64,000 nt of DNA from Choristoneura fumiferana (lineage: Eukaryota > Arthropoda > Insecta > Lepidoptera > Tortricidae): positions 20,329,641 through 20,393,640 of the forward strand of contig NC_133481.1 in the NCBI RefSeq assembly GCF_025370935.1, read 5' to 3'. Under the pieces are notes generated by a model, which saw nothing but the letters and a program-made list of their open reading frames with translations, was not told the DNA's origin and ran no database searches. Position 1 is the first letter of the stretch, and every line of letters starts with the position of its first letter. Below are positions 32,136 to 42,677 of the stretch, one piece after another. Position numbers and translations under genes: made by a program.

Positions 32136-33190
32136 CAACGTTAATGAAATCCACGATGTAATTTTTAAGTATTTCCTTGGAAATTTATTAAAATCTGCTG
32201 CGCTGCCTGCCTGGCACAGATTTTTTACCTATTTAGGAATCCATTTTTAAATAAAATATTGTTGATATATCTAGATGTATTTGGAAAGAAGTAAAATTAA
32301 TTTACTTCCGAATACATCAGTGCATGATACTTCTATCTGAAAACAATCACTATTGATCGATGAACTCTTTTTCTTTTGCGTCAACCTTGGACCAAGTTTA
32401 AAAAACAAACGTCACTTTTATTTGCACCCCATACGTATAAGATTGTCGCTTGTTGATAAAACTATTTTACAGCATTCGAAAACAATAAAATATATTCAAC
32501 AAAACGATTGTGTAAATAAAACCCAGTGGGAAGTTTTAATTCTTGTTTGAGACATTAAATATTTAATGGTGTCATTAATTTCCAATGTCGCCGTGAGTCG
32601 GTTACAGCTTTAGTTTTTGACATTTACGCGGTCAGACATACATAGTAATGTGGCTCGTTAATGTTTGACTTAAACTACAAATTGAATATTTCGTTAAAAT
32701 TCTGTCACCAACTCAACTAAACTTTTGTCAACTCGTGACCATGGCCGCTCCGACAAAAACTTTGAGATAAATTTAGCTTAAGTTATCGTTAAATTCCACG
32801 TATACTATTAGTATTGTAATTAAATATCGTAAAAACAAAAAAAAAATTGCTAGCAGGCAATGTCCCAGGATGTCCAGTCACTTTTACAATAAAGTAAATA
32901 AGTACTTAAATATATATAAAAAACTATAATCATTGAAAAATATCATTCCTAAATAGCTTCAAGAGAAAGAAATTGAACTTACCTACTGGATTTGAAGACT
33001 AATTTACATAATAATATGAAATATTTGGAAATAATTCCAATCCGCATTGGCAACCCCTTACTAAATAGCGAATCTACGTGTTTATTACTTGTGGTATCTA
33101 GATATATAATTTAATACTTAATATCCTCATCTCTGGTACTGGCACTACCTACACGCACGCACAATACCCTCACTATATTTCACTCATAAT
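32136..33190. other. No gene or clear repeat
   Basis: AT-rich. GGAAAGAAGTAAAATTAATTTACTTCCGAATACATC (32280-32320) forms a short dyad. No coding evidence. Confidence 0.45.
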
Positions 33191-33242
33191 TAAAATACCA
33201 CAAACAGGATTTATCACGCGAGTAATGGTTACCTCGCTGTTT

Positions 33243-33842
33243 CGATCACATCTCCTGATGGTAAGAGATCACTACCGCCCATAGACACCTGCAACACCAG
33301 GGGGATTGCAGATGCGTTGCCAACCCAGAGGCCTAAGATGGGATACCTCAAGCGCCAGTAATACGGTATTTGACAACTGAATTTGCCATATCTTAATATT
33401 ATTATGAAAATATAGATAGTGTTTGGCGAAGAGAAAACTTAAATCGGTTGAAAATTGGATTTATAGTAATTTTTTGAAAAATCTATATACCTGTCTCTTT
33501 TTCGAACACTTTTCTCTATGCAGCAAGTATGGCGGTACTGGCGTGCGACGTCACATACTTACCAGTATGTCCGTCTCTGTCTAATCTTGAATTTCAAACC
33601 TTTATAACTAACTTTGTTATTTGTAAAGGTAGCTTAAAAATTGTTTCTCTATTCGATAACAGGCATTGTGTAGTTTTAATTTATAAAACAATATACAAAA
33701 TAGTCAAATACCGTATTTCACCGGCTGTCTTAGTCTCCACGCCGAAACACAACAGTGCAAGCACTGCTGCTTCACGGCAGGATTAGCGAGCAAGATGGTG
33801 GTAGCAGTCCGGGCGGACCTTGCACAAGGTCCTACCACCTGC
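33243..33842 (-). mobile_element. Family-B element, minus strand, split by a MITE
   Basis: The 3' half (33243-33362: TCTCCTGATGGTAAGAGATC ... GGGATACCTCAAGCGCCAGTAAT) and 5' half (33715-33842: ATTTCACCGGCTGTCTTAG ... GGTCCTACCACCTGC) join perfectly once 33363-33714 plus one AT are removed. The A-tail is missing, so this copy is 3'-truncated. Confidence 0.85.
33363..33714. mobile_element. MITE, 352 bp, 12-bp perfect TIRs, AT target duplication
   Basis: ACGGTATTTGAC (33363-33374) and GTCAAATACCGT (33703-33714) are perfect inverted repeats. AT flanks both sides, and the empty site CAGTAATTTCACC is known from intact family-B copies at 61765-62044 and 8631-8909. Equivalent reading: TIR TACGGT... 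with no duplication. No transposase; the 85-codon frame inside is not protein-like. Confidence 0.85.
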
Positions 33843-34065
33843 AGTGGCGGTCACGAGTAGACTCCTCTACCGTGGTCTGCTCGTGGCCACGGCCACTGTA
33901 ATGTGATCGAATCGTCGAGGTCAATATTACTCGTGTGTTTAGTGTGATAAAGTCCGTCTAGTGTCACTCCGTACAGCCAAGTTTATAGTATGATTTATGA
34001 AATAAGCAGGATAGATAATTTATAGAATCAGGCCTTGCTTTACGGAGATCCATTTATACTATATT

Positions 34066-34215
34066 TAAACAAACTCTTTGCTCACCCGCGACCTTACGTC
34101 ATAGCTAGGTACGTCTTTGCAATAAATATGTGTGTTCTAGCATCTCCTCCCCCTCCACACTGCAAGAACACACACAAATCACACAAACAGAACTATCACC
34201 ACCACCACACTACAC
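34066..34215 (+). repeat. Dispersed repeat (TTTGCTCACCCGCGACC...CACCACCACCACACTACACTGA)
   Basis: Same order as 51025-51235 (CTCACCCGTGACTTTATAATAGCTACG...CACACTACACTGATGCGTTTCGAATTCGACCAGATCTCATC) and, reversed, 18736-18830. The CGTTTCGAA...ACCAG...TCATCTT ending is reminiscent of Penelope-like elements; that assignment is a guess. Confidence 0.55.
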
Positions 34216-34476
34216 TGACGAATAGTGCTAGTATCAAACATATTTAGTAAATTTAAGTGTGCAGTTTACAGACTTATGTGGGGGAGACTGGTGCGAGAAC
34301 TAGGAAGTCTGTGTGTCAGGTCAGGTCACCAGGTCTCCAACCCTCAGCTGCCTGTAGTTCTACTCTTATTATTAAAAGAACAAAGGCAGAGTGAGCAGTA
34401 ATTGTTGTATTATAGTAATTGATCATTGATATGGACCTCCGCAAAGTAACACCTATTTCAAAGACAAAGTTCCATG

Positions 34477-34760
34477 TCATCATCATCATCATCCCACCCT
34501 ATTTACGTCCCACAGCTGGGCACAGACCTCTCAGAATGAGAGGGCTTGGACCGTAGTTCCCACGCGGGCCCAGTGCGGATTGGGAACTTCACACATACCA
34601 TTGAATGACTTCACAGGTGTGTGCTGGTTTGCTCACTATGTTTTCCTTCACCGTAAAGCTCGTGCTCGTGGTATATTTCAAGTGGTGCGGGCCGGGGTTT
34701 GAACTCACGAACCCCTGCTTGAGAGGCAATAGGTCAGACCACTAGGCCACCACGGCTTTT
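34477..34760 (-). mobile_element. SINE-1, near full length
   Basis: Carries both the (TCA)n end (34477-34493) and the tRNA-like head (GGCCTAGTGGTCTGACC, B box GAGTTCAAACCCCGG on the minus strand). Flanks TTCCATGTCA and TTCAATGTAA may be a worn target duplication (8 of 10). Internally about 40 bp shorter than the copy at 26777-27098. Confidence 0.85.
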
Positions 34761-35149
34761 TTCAATGTAACCATAAGTAATTCTTAAAAAAGTGTTTTTT
34801 TATAATTAACACTACCACATTACGCGTGAACCGTCAATTTAAAGGTCCAGCTCCACTGTAAAGTGCCTTTTGGTGATATATATCGGTCGTAAACTCTATC
34901 ACAGGTGGAAACGTTTTACGACTTTAGATTATTTACTCACTTTTGTTCCACCTGCTGGGGGCAAACAAGGATTATGGGCATTGTTTTTAAGTGTCATTAA
35001 ACCTGTTGTGAAATAATTTATTATAGTATCTTCTACCGATATAATAACTCAACGAACAGAAAACTTGAATAACGAAAGAAATTATCTAGATATGTTCCTA
35101 TTCATCAACTTTATCGTGTATCCATTATTACACAAACAGAATGTAAAAG

Positions 35150-35312
35150 TTAGCAAATTCTTTAGAAAAAACCTGAATTTCAAATAAAAAAAACCGCATT
35201 CAAATCGTTCCACCCGTTTAAGAGCTACGGTGCCACAGACAGACAGATAGACAGACAGACACACATAGCGGTCAAACTTATAACACCCCTCTTTTTGTTT
35301 CGGGGGTTAATT
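35150..35312 (+). mobile_element. RTE/SINE-like 3' end (GGGGGTTAA family), plus copy
   Basis: ATTCAAATCG(G/T)TCCACCCG, GAGCTACGGTGCCACAGACAGACAG, AGCGGTCAAACTTATAACACCCCTCTTTTTG..TCGGGGGTTAA. It pairs in reverse with 35409-35640; a longer copy is at 37330-37568. Confidence 0.7.
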
Positions 35313-35408
35313 AATATAAGCCATGGTGACCTATTGATTTGACCTATGGCCTCTCAAACAAAGTATCATGTGTTCAAACCGTGGCTCGCATACCTATCTG
35401 ATATTTTA

Positions 35409-35640
35409 ACCCCCGACGCAAAAAGAGGGGTTTTACGCTTGTCCGCTATGTCTGTCTGTCTGTCTGTGACACCGTAGCTCTTACACGGGTGGACCGATTT
35501 GAATGCAGTTTTTTTTATTTGCAAGCAGGGTTTCTAGCGATGGTTCTTAACAATGTTTCATCAAAATCGGTTCAGCTTTTGAGATATTGAACTTTGAAGT
35601 GACAAAGTCGGAGGTTTTCCAACTTTTTGATGGTTAAGTG
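35409..35640 (-). mobile_element. RTE/SINE-like 3' end (GGGGGTTAA family), minus copy
   Basis: Begins TTAACCCCCGACGCAAAAAG and contains (GTCT)n, CCGTAGCTCTTACACGGGTGG, TTTCATCAAAATCGGTTCAGC and GAACTTTGAAGTGACAAAGTCGG. It reaches further 5' than the plus copy 100 bp away. Confidence 0.75.
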
Positions 35641-36387
35641 AGGTTATTCAAAATGTATGTACGATATTTACTTTCGAAAGGAGGGTGGGCTAATTGGCCT
35701 ATTGAACAATAAGGACAAGCGATATTGACACTGGATAGCTAATTCTAAGTTCTAAAACTTTTACTATGGCAGGTAGTCCCAAATCTTTGTGTGAAAAAAG
35801 TTAACGCTGCATAAAAGTAGGTTTTTTCAAAGTAAGTTCCTGTATGTTGATGATTTTGTATCATGATTTTGTTTTATATGCGTTTTCATATTTTTCTACA
35901 CAGCGATTCGAGATTGCCCGCCGTACAAAAAGTTGTAGAATATAAAAAAAACCTTTCCAATGATATAAGGCTTGTCGTTATTGGTTCCTAGCCCAGAGTC
36001 CATACAATGGATGGGCAGATCACCCTATCCTTTACTACGAGCTTTACGGTAAAGAAAATATATTAAGGAAATTTATGCAAGCATGGGTGTGGCAGAAGTA
36101 GATTAAACTCTGATATCATCAACCAAAATAGTTTCTATAAACTAATTAAAAAATAACTAGTGAAAATTAGCTAGTGAAATTTTTAGAACTAATATAGCAA
36201 TTTGTTTCAAATAATTGACTTTTCTATACAAAAAATATAGGTAAATACATTACAATGACTCCTTATTGAATACCAAAACATAGTACAGTAAGCAGTAATA
36301 CAGGTATATTGAGGTATATAGAGATAATTTCAAAGTAAATAAATAATAAAGCATTGGTATCTTTTTTTAGACAATCCTAATTTCTAA
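35641..36387. other. No gene or clear repeat
   Basis: 36240-36340 (ATTACAATGACTCCTTATTG...AGTAAGCAGTAATACAGG) is a faint copy of the GTACAATAAAGAGT LINE tail in reverse. Confidence 0.4.
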
Positions 36388-36605
36388 ATCGATGACCGGA
36401 TGGCCAAGTGGTTAGAGAACGTGACTACGAAGCTTGAAGTCGTGGGTTCGATTCCCGACGTGTTCTCGGGTCTTGGATGTTTAATATGCATTTAAGTATG
36501 TATTTTATCTATATAAGTATGTTTCCATTGCCTAGTATCCATAATACAAGCTTTGCTTGGTTGGGGCCTAGGTCAATTGGTTAAAAATAAATAAAAAATA
36601 AACGT
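36388..36605 (+). mobile_element. SINE-2 (tRNA-headed)
   Basis: A box TGGCCAAGTGG, B box GGGTTCGATTCCC, then CGGGTCTTGGATGTTTAATATG, CATTGCCTAGTATCCATAATACAAGC and GGTCAATTGGTTAAAAATAAATAAAA. The body is about 50 bp shorter than 37640-37904, lacking the TTTGTATGAAAAATACGAATG part. Confidence 0.85.
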
Positions 36606-37011
36606 AAATCTCCTCCAAACCTTCTCCAATAACTAGGTACAATCGTTTCAAACAGGAAGCTATCGCGGCGACGGTAAATATTAAGGGAGGAAGCGCCAAC
36701 GCATTATTTTCTACCAACCGTGACAGACGACTGTACCAATAACTATAACTATAATAATAAATATGAAACGACAAAATGGTCTAAAGCTCGTAGTTAAAAC
36801 AAATAATTAATTTAGAATATTGCCAGACTTGATCATTTTGTTTGACTTTAATTTTGCCTCTAAGTCGTAGATTTAAATAATTGACAACGTTTATTTCCAA
36901 GACTATAATTTGATAAGTTTTATCTTCTGCTTGGAAACAAAAACACATCAAGGTGGTTTGTCTTTCTATTCTACAAAAGTTTGTCCCCATACAATTTAGT
37001 TAATTTATTTT

Positions 37012-37196
37012 CGAGCAGAGCGGTGGCGCGTAGTGCGCGTGTTGCGGCAGCCGCCGAGTCGCGTGCTCCTATGAAGAAGGGCTACGAAATATCCCGAAAC
37101 ATGTCGAGCTAAACTCGGTTTAAGACGTGAGTTATCCGTTACAATATCATTTAATATGAGTGAGTCTCACGGTAGTTTCATGTTCAAAATTTCTTT
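37012..37196 (+). mobile_element. Palindrome-family element (GTCGAGCTAAACTCG), 5'-truncated
   Basis: CGAGCAGAGCGGTGGCGCGTAG...CCGAAACATGTCGAGCTAAACTCGGTTTAAGACGTGAGTTATCC...ATATGAGTGAGTCTCACGGTAGTTTCATGTTC. Its left part is missing compared with 39309-39565 but its right end is more complete. Confidence 0.75.
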
Positions 37197-37329
37197 TCTA
37201 TTTCATCTTTGAATCACAATTAAGATATTTACCTATTTTATATAATAAACAACCCCTAGTTAATTGCAAGTCTTTAATAATGTAACGTTACAAAATTAGC
37301 GTGACAAAGAACACACTAATCCTACCCAC

Positions 37330-37568
37330 AAAAAGATGGAAAACCCCCGACTTTGTCACTTCAAAGTTCAATATCTCAAAAACGGCTGAACCGATTTTAA
37401 TAAAACATGTTTAAGAACCATCGCTAAAAACCTTGCTGCATTCAAATCGGTCCACCCGTTCAAGAGCTACGGTGCCCCCAGACAGACACACAGACGGACA
37501 GATAAATAGTCAGACAGACACATAGCGGTCAAACTTATAACACCCCTCTTTTTGCGTCGGGGGTTAAA
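37330..37568 (+). mobile_element. RTE/SINE-like 3' end (GGGGGTTAA family), best copy
   Basis: GGAAAACCCCCGACTTTGTCACTTCAAAGTTC, CTGAACCGATTTTAATAAAACATG, TCGGTCCACCCGTTCAAGAGC, (GACA)n, AACACCCCTCTTTTTGCGTCGGGGGTTAAAAA. Confidence 0.75.
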
Positions 37569-37639
37569 AATACACCTTTGTAAGCAGCAAAAATTTCGAA
37601 AAATGTATCACTAGGGACAATAATTTTTTAAATTTTTAG

Positions 37640-37904
37640 ACGACCAGATGGCCTAGTGGTTAGAGAACCAGACTACGAAGCTTCAGGTCCTGGGTTCGAT
37701 TCCCGTGTCGGGGCAGATATTTGTATGAAAAATACGAATGTTTGTTCTCGGGTCTTGGGTGTTTAATATGTATTTAAGTATGTATCTATATCTATATAAT
37801 TATATTTATCCGTTGCTTAGTACCCATAACACAAGCTTTGCTAAGCTTACTTTGGGACTAGGTCAATTGGTGTGAATTGTCCCGTGATATTTATTTATTT
37901 ATTA
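37640..37904 (+). mobile_element. SINE-2 (tRNA-headed), longest copy
   Basis: A box TGGCCTAGTGG, B box GGGTTCGATTCCC, TTTGTATGAAAAATACGAATG, GGGTGTTTAATATGTATTTAAG, CACAAGCTTTGCTAAGCTTAC, ending ATATTTATTTATTTATT. The (ATTT)n end differs from SINE-1. Confidence 0.88.
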
Positions 37905-38544
37905 ATAATGAAGAATTTGAACTTATTCATATTTTACTTTGATACAATCGTTTTTGTTAACAGTTTATAACCAATTTCTAATACACATTTCAAATCTAAC
38001 AATAAACATTAGCCTCTCGACGACTCTATTAACCCCCAAGCCATCCTACGCGGTAACAAACAAAGGTTTTTTTCAGAGCGGGCAGGTGGTTGTATTAGTA
38101 TGTTATAATATTAATGTTTTATTTTGGCAAGCGAAGACACGAGCGGTATGCGGGCGGTGCGTGGGACCAGTGATAAGATGTAGCGTTTTTAATTCTTATA
38201 TTACACTGTTTACATTGTGGGTAGGCAACGCTGGTGCTGGCAACCCTGCATCGCTGGGCTGGCGCGCTGCTGCAGACGCAAACTAGCAGCTGCCTACACT
38301 GGACGCCAAAGATTGTCAGGGGAGAGAATATCTAGCATACCTTTATCCGTTTTAACATGTGTTTTCGTCATGTTCTGTGTATTTTCTTGTGTACCAGAAA
38401 GTTGCAACTTGGAAGTCAATCGCTTGTAATACCCTCTAGGTGACTACGGGCGTTTTTTTGCGCGATAGAATCCCGGAAACGGAAGTTTGCTGAAAAACTA
38501 GTCACTGACGTAGATTGAAGAGTAGGTACGTATAGTAAGTAAGT

Positions 38545-38760
38545 ACGGCAAAGACAGGCAGACGCTCGAAGAACAGATAACCGTTGAGGGAGAAAGGTTA
38601 TCGAGTGGCGACCACGAACCGAAAGACGCAGCGTTGCTATTCTTCCGTGGACCGATGACGACGCAAGAGTTGCAGGCAAGGTGACAAGATGTTGTTTACT
38701 GTGGCAGTTTTTGTTCGACAATGGCGGACACCGGCTGATAATGATGATGACGTTTGAATT
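38545..38760 (+). pseudogene. RTE-type LINE C-terminal relic
   Basis: GGCAAAGACAGGCAGACGC, TATCGAGTGGCGACCACGAACC, AAAGACGCAGCGTTG, CGTGGACCGATGACGACGCAAGAGTTGCAGG...GGCTGATAATGATGATGACG is a scrambled RTE C-terminus (EWRPR..RR.V...WTDD..RVAG) with its (ATG)n tail. The 185-codon minus-strand frame covering it is antisense and is not a gene. Confidence 0.55.
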
Positions 38761-39308
38761 CTGGATCACCACAGCATGGCGTCGTCGATCAAATTTTTCT
38801 GGCCGACCAGCGTGTGTGTGACGAAAAACCCGGATTGTTTTGTTCCTGTACAACAGAACAGAGTCGGTAGGTCTGTGGCCGACCTTAACCCCGCTGCTTC
38901 CCCTCCCTTGCGGCACGATCACGCATGACCCGGGCTGACCGCGGGGGTCCAATCGGCCCCGCGCCGCGCTCATCTATTACCGCCGTCAACAGGTGGGTGA
39001 CAGCGACATGACAAAGATGATCCGAGCGATCTGTTCTCGTAATGTGAAAGTATTGGGCACACAAATATACTGCCAAAAGGGACTAGAAAATTTGGTGGGG
39101 ATTTGGAGTGTTTCAACCACCTTTTCCCCTGTATTACGAAAATGTGAGAATATCCATGAACTAAAACCAATTGCAATGGGGAATCGATGAAGTTTTTACA
39201 AACGCTTGAAACTTGTTCTATAGATAGGCATAAGCTTTCTAATTAACAGAAAAAAATATCAGATTTTTAAGTAGCATCAATTAATTTTAAAAAAAGCTAA
39301 AGAGTTTT

Positions 39309-39565
39309 GAACATGAAACTACCGTGAGACTCACTCATATTAAATATATTGACCAGGATAACTCACGTCTTAAATCGAGTTTAGCTCGACATGTTTCGGG
39401 CGTGTTTCGTCGGGTAGTCGCGCGAGCAGAGCGGCGGCGCGCAGTGCGCGTGTTGCAGCAGCCGCTGAGTCGCGTTGCTCCGAAGACGAAGGGCTACGGA
39501 TTAGCCCGAAACATGTCGAGCTAAACTCGATTTAAGACGTGAGTTATCCGGGTCAATATATTTAA
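39309..39565. mobile_element. Palindrome-family element with exact 12-bp TSD
   Basis: CTAAAGAGTTTT occurs at 39297-39308 and 39566-39577. Between them is GAACATGAAACTACCGTGAG...GGATAACTCACGTCTTAAAT CGAGTTTAGCTCGACATGTTTCGGG, a GC-rich centre, then the reverse complement of the GGATAACTC...TTTCGGG arm. The right end stops at GGTCAATATATTTAA, about 35 bp short of the end preserved at 37196. Truncation at one end plus a 12-bp duplication suggests retrotransposition on the minus strand rather than cut-and-paste. Confidence 0.8.
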
Positions 39566-40179
39566 CTAAAGAGTTTTCTATTTATAGGTATAAGCGATCT
39601 TTACTTCAGCTTTACGAGTACCACGGAAATATCTAACACCATGCCACTGATGTACAGTACAGGGAACTAAGTTTAATATGTAACGAAGACATCAAGTACC
39701 TACAGTTACAGTTACCTAATCACCATCCTGAACCGAAATTTATAAGTATAGATTTCGTAACCAGCGGTAAAATTCAAGAATCAAATTAATTAAACTCGGA
39801 CAATTAAAAAAACCCTCTCCACATCGACTCTGTGATCGTGATTTATCAAATGTTTCTATCATTAGATTCGCGTTGGCCTGTGATTTATGGGCACGATGGG
39901 AGTGAGACACGAAGCGGGCCGAAGACGCACGAAGTGGGCCGGAAACGCCCGAAGTGCAGTGAGATGATGTGTCTAAGTAAGGTTAAGTAGAATATAATAC
40001 AAAACAAAACAAATGTTTTATAGAACACCACAAAGCAGTAGGTACAATGAGTGAGTGAGTAGGACCATAATTGACTGAAATTGGCTTATGTTCAAATTGT
40101 TTCTGACACAATATTTTCACAGACACATATAAACAAGCCGTAATTTAATTAATTAAGTACCGAATCCGGTCACCACGTT

Positions 40180-40275
40180 ACAGGCCCAGCCTAGTGTGGG
40201 ACCAACAGATATTTGTAGTATGTGTTGTTTCTTGTAATAAACAATTTTAATTTTATTTTATTTTTTATTTTAGGA
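40180..40275 (+). mobile_element. Probable LINE 3' tail (CAGCCTAGTGTGGGACC)
   Basis: GGTCACCACGTTACAGGCCC AGCCTAGTGTGGGACCAACAGATATTTGTA...CTTGTAATAAACAATTTTAATTTTATTTTATTTTTTATTTTA ends in AATAAA plus a T-rich tail. It resembles a lepidopteran LINE 3' end, from memory. Confidence 0.45.
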
Positions 40276-40284
40276 ACCATCATG

Positions 40285-40456
40285 TACCATCAGCCAAATA
40301 AGGGGTCTATCAATTTTTAAACAAGTTCCTATCAAATGAATATGTCGCTAAAGTCGAACTTTCAAGTTGACAGACACGTCTATTGGCATTATTGTTTTAT
40401 GACATGCAAACGATTATCAACTTTAGGGTGGTAGACCACATATTTGTCTAATGGTA
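40285..40456. mobile_element. MITE (TACCATCAGCCAAATA family), copy 1
   Basis: 172 bp with ends TACCATCAGCCAAATAAGGG and, reversed, TACCATTAGACAAATATGTG. Interior AAACAAGTTCCTATCAAATG...GCAAACGATTATCAACTTTAGGGTGG. Opposite orientation to 42738-42910, with a TA target. Confidence 0.85.
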
Positions 40457-41739
40457 CAATAGGTTCATGAAAGCCATGAGCAGGACCAATACCCCCGGAT
40501 TAATCAATTAAGGGTGGGGGAGGCGAATATTTTTAAACATGATTGTGAACGATTCACAAGGGTGGAAGGGGAGGGTGTAAGGTTAGTTCTGCTCACGTGT
40601 TTCGAACCACCCAGTATACAGGTAAAATATACAAACAGGTGGCTAATGTAATTCGTTATAAAGTTTATAGCTTGGTTAAAAGGATTTGTTATTTTATAGC
40701 TCATTAATTATTTTTCGTTGATTAATTTATGACCTACATGACCTCAATTTGACCACATATAAAAGTCGTATTACATGATACATCCAAAGCTAGATCTTCG
40801 ACACATTTTTTAAATATTATTGTGCTTAAAAAGTCGTACCTTTAAATCTATCTTGTTTTTTTTCTGACTGAACTTTATGAACTTCAAGGGTCAATTTTGT
40901 TATTGAATTTGAGATGCGAGATTTTTTCAAAGTAGTAGTGAAATGTATCTTACTAACTCAATCTAGGAAACTTAATGTTACTAACAAATCTATGGACCAA
41001 TGATGCTGAAAATGATTGTTTTTATTGTTATTTATTATTGTTACATTGACTACTAAAATATATCTACCTATCCAACATCATTTTTAGTGCTTAATCGTAA
41101 TAATATTTCCAGCCGAAACCTAAAATGTAACCGAACTTCACCCTTGATCCCAGTTCCGACCGAAATAGAAATCGAAACCAAAATTTATTTGCACATTTTT
41201 AATTATACAATTAAATTTTAGTATACACAGCAAGTTAACCCATTACGTGTCATCACTCCAGGATGTGTAAATACTTAAATGATACCTCGGAAACAATACA
41301 ACACTAGCATGTATATATAAATATGTCTGGTGTCTTCTATAGTGTGACAACTTCAACTCAACAAAGCTCACGCAGCTCACACTGAAACAAAAGGATAGCT
41401 GAACTAGTCTGTCAACTTGACGTTTAGCCAAAATTTACTAATTATTAACCAAAATAATGCTAATAATGCCAAACCGATTTTGTAAGACATTAACTAACTT
41501 ATAGTTACCAGTAGGCCTTAGTTTTGTAGTCACTCGAGTTATGTAACAAGCAACAAATTTTTTTTTGTTACTGTTAGCAAATCTTTTCTTTTTAGTGCAA
41601 CACAGCTCACTCAGCCACAGAGTAGATAATAGACTCAGCTCAGATCAACGCTCGCCAAGGAATCTCTGGCAATCTAGCAACTACGTTGTCAATCACGAAT
41701 AATGTTGGAAAACATTTTCACGTAGGTATAATCAATCGA

Positions 41740-41985
41740 TAAATAAATAAATATCACGGGACAATTCACCCCAATTTACATAGTCCCAAAGTAAGATTAG
41801 CAAGGCTTGTGTTATGGGTACTAAGCAACAGATAAATATAATTATATAGATATAGATACTTACTTAAATACATATTAAACACCCAAGACCCGAGAACAAA
41901 CATTTGTATTTTTCATACAAATATCTGCCCCGACACGGGAATCGAACCCGGGACCTCAAGCTTCGTAGTCAGGTTCTCAAACATC
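41740..41985 (-). mobile_element. SINE-2 (tRNA-headed), minus strand
   Basis: Plus strand: AAATAAATAAATATCACGGG...CAAGACCCGAGAACAAACATTTGTA...GGGAATCGAACCCGGGACCTCAAGCTTCGTAGTCAGG. The A-box end is lost after TTCTCAAAC. Confidence 0.85.
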
Positions 41986-42490
41986 CTGGTGAAATTTTAA
42001 TACAGTTTGTAAGTACTTGTAAAATAACCGAAAGAGAGAACGGTTAAAACACAATCGCTCACTCAACCCTTCGCTATCCTGGAAACTGTCAAACCATAAA
42101 TTATTACTAATATTGTTTACGTTCAGCTTTCCGTAAACAAAGAAGCAGTGTTAGGAGCTATAAAGAACCACCAAGGAAGCATTTTACAACCTTTATGACA
42201 CCAAATTGTTATTACCGGTTGTCAAAACCAACCCTGTTGAATATTCCACTTGAGAATAAGTACGAAAATAAGTTATTTATAATTTTTGTGGCGCCTGTGA
42301 TAAATTTGTAGAGCTTTTTAGCGTCATAAACCTATTTTGATGAAATGACCATTCGATTTTGGTGTTTTGTGTGACCATAGTTTTTTGTAAATCGCAATAT
42401 AAAAAGTTATGTCTCTGTTGACATTTTAATGTCACCTGTTTAAATATGTTATTTTGTCTATGTCTATTGTTTGTTGACTGTTATTTTAGG

Positions 42491-42628
42491 TACGGTCAGC
42501 ATCAAAAGTAGCCGGTTACTTTTTTACTCTGTCACATTAACACATTTGTCAATCTTGTATGGCGCTAAGTGCGTGGCCTTAAAACGACAAAGTACAAAAG
42601 TAACCAGCTACTTTTGATGCTGACTGTA
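42491..42628. mobile_element. MITE, 138 bp, ~31-bp TIRs (CAGCATCAAAAGTAGC)
   Basis: Left TACGGTCAGCATCAAAAGTA GCCGGTTACTTTT and right, reversed, TACAGTCAGCATCAAAAGTA GCTGGTTACTTTT. Ends fall on TA. No coding capacity. Confidence 0.85.
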
Positions 42629-42677
42629 CAACAAAGTAAAATAAAGATTGATGCATTCATATTTCATATTATGCAGC

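Larger units (their letters stand above)
33191..33956. mobile_element. Outer hairpin element (TTATCACG...TTACCTCG...TTTCGATCACAT) with two nested insertions
   Basis: Left arm TTATCACGCGAGTAATGGTT then ACCTCGCTGTTTCGATCACAT (33211-33250); right arm ATGTGATCGAATCGTCGAGG then TCAATATTACTCGTGTG...GTGATAA (33902-33950) is its reverse complement. The centre, CAGTGGCGGTCACGAGTAGAC...GTCTGCTCGTGGCCACGGCCACTG, is also self-complementary. Relatives: 44412-44560 and the hairpin at 47102-47176. It is split by a family-B element. Confidence 0.65.

Noticed and set aside
36388..36460. tRNA genes (also 37640, 41985, 15463, 27090, 57340, 63760)
   Set aside because: A and B boxes are present but stems do not close, and each is followed by a shared non-tRNA body, so they are SINE heads.
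38416..38973. 185-codon minus-strand frame
   Set aside because: It is antisense to an RTE relic on the plus strand and has low-complexity, non-protein-like composition.
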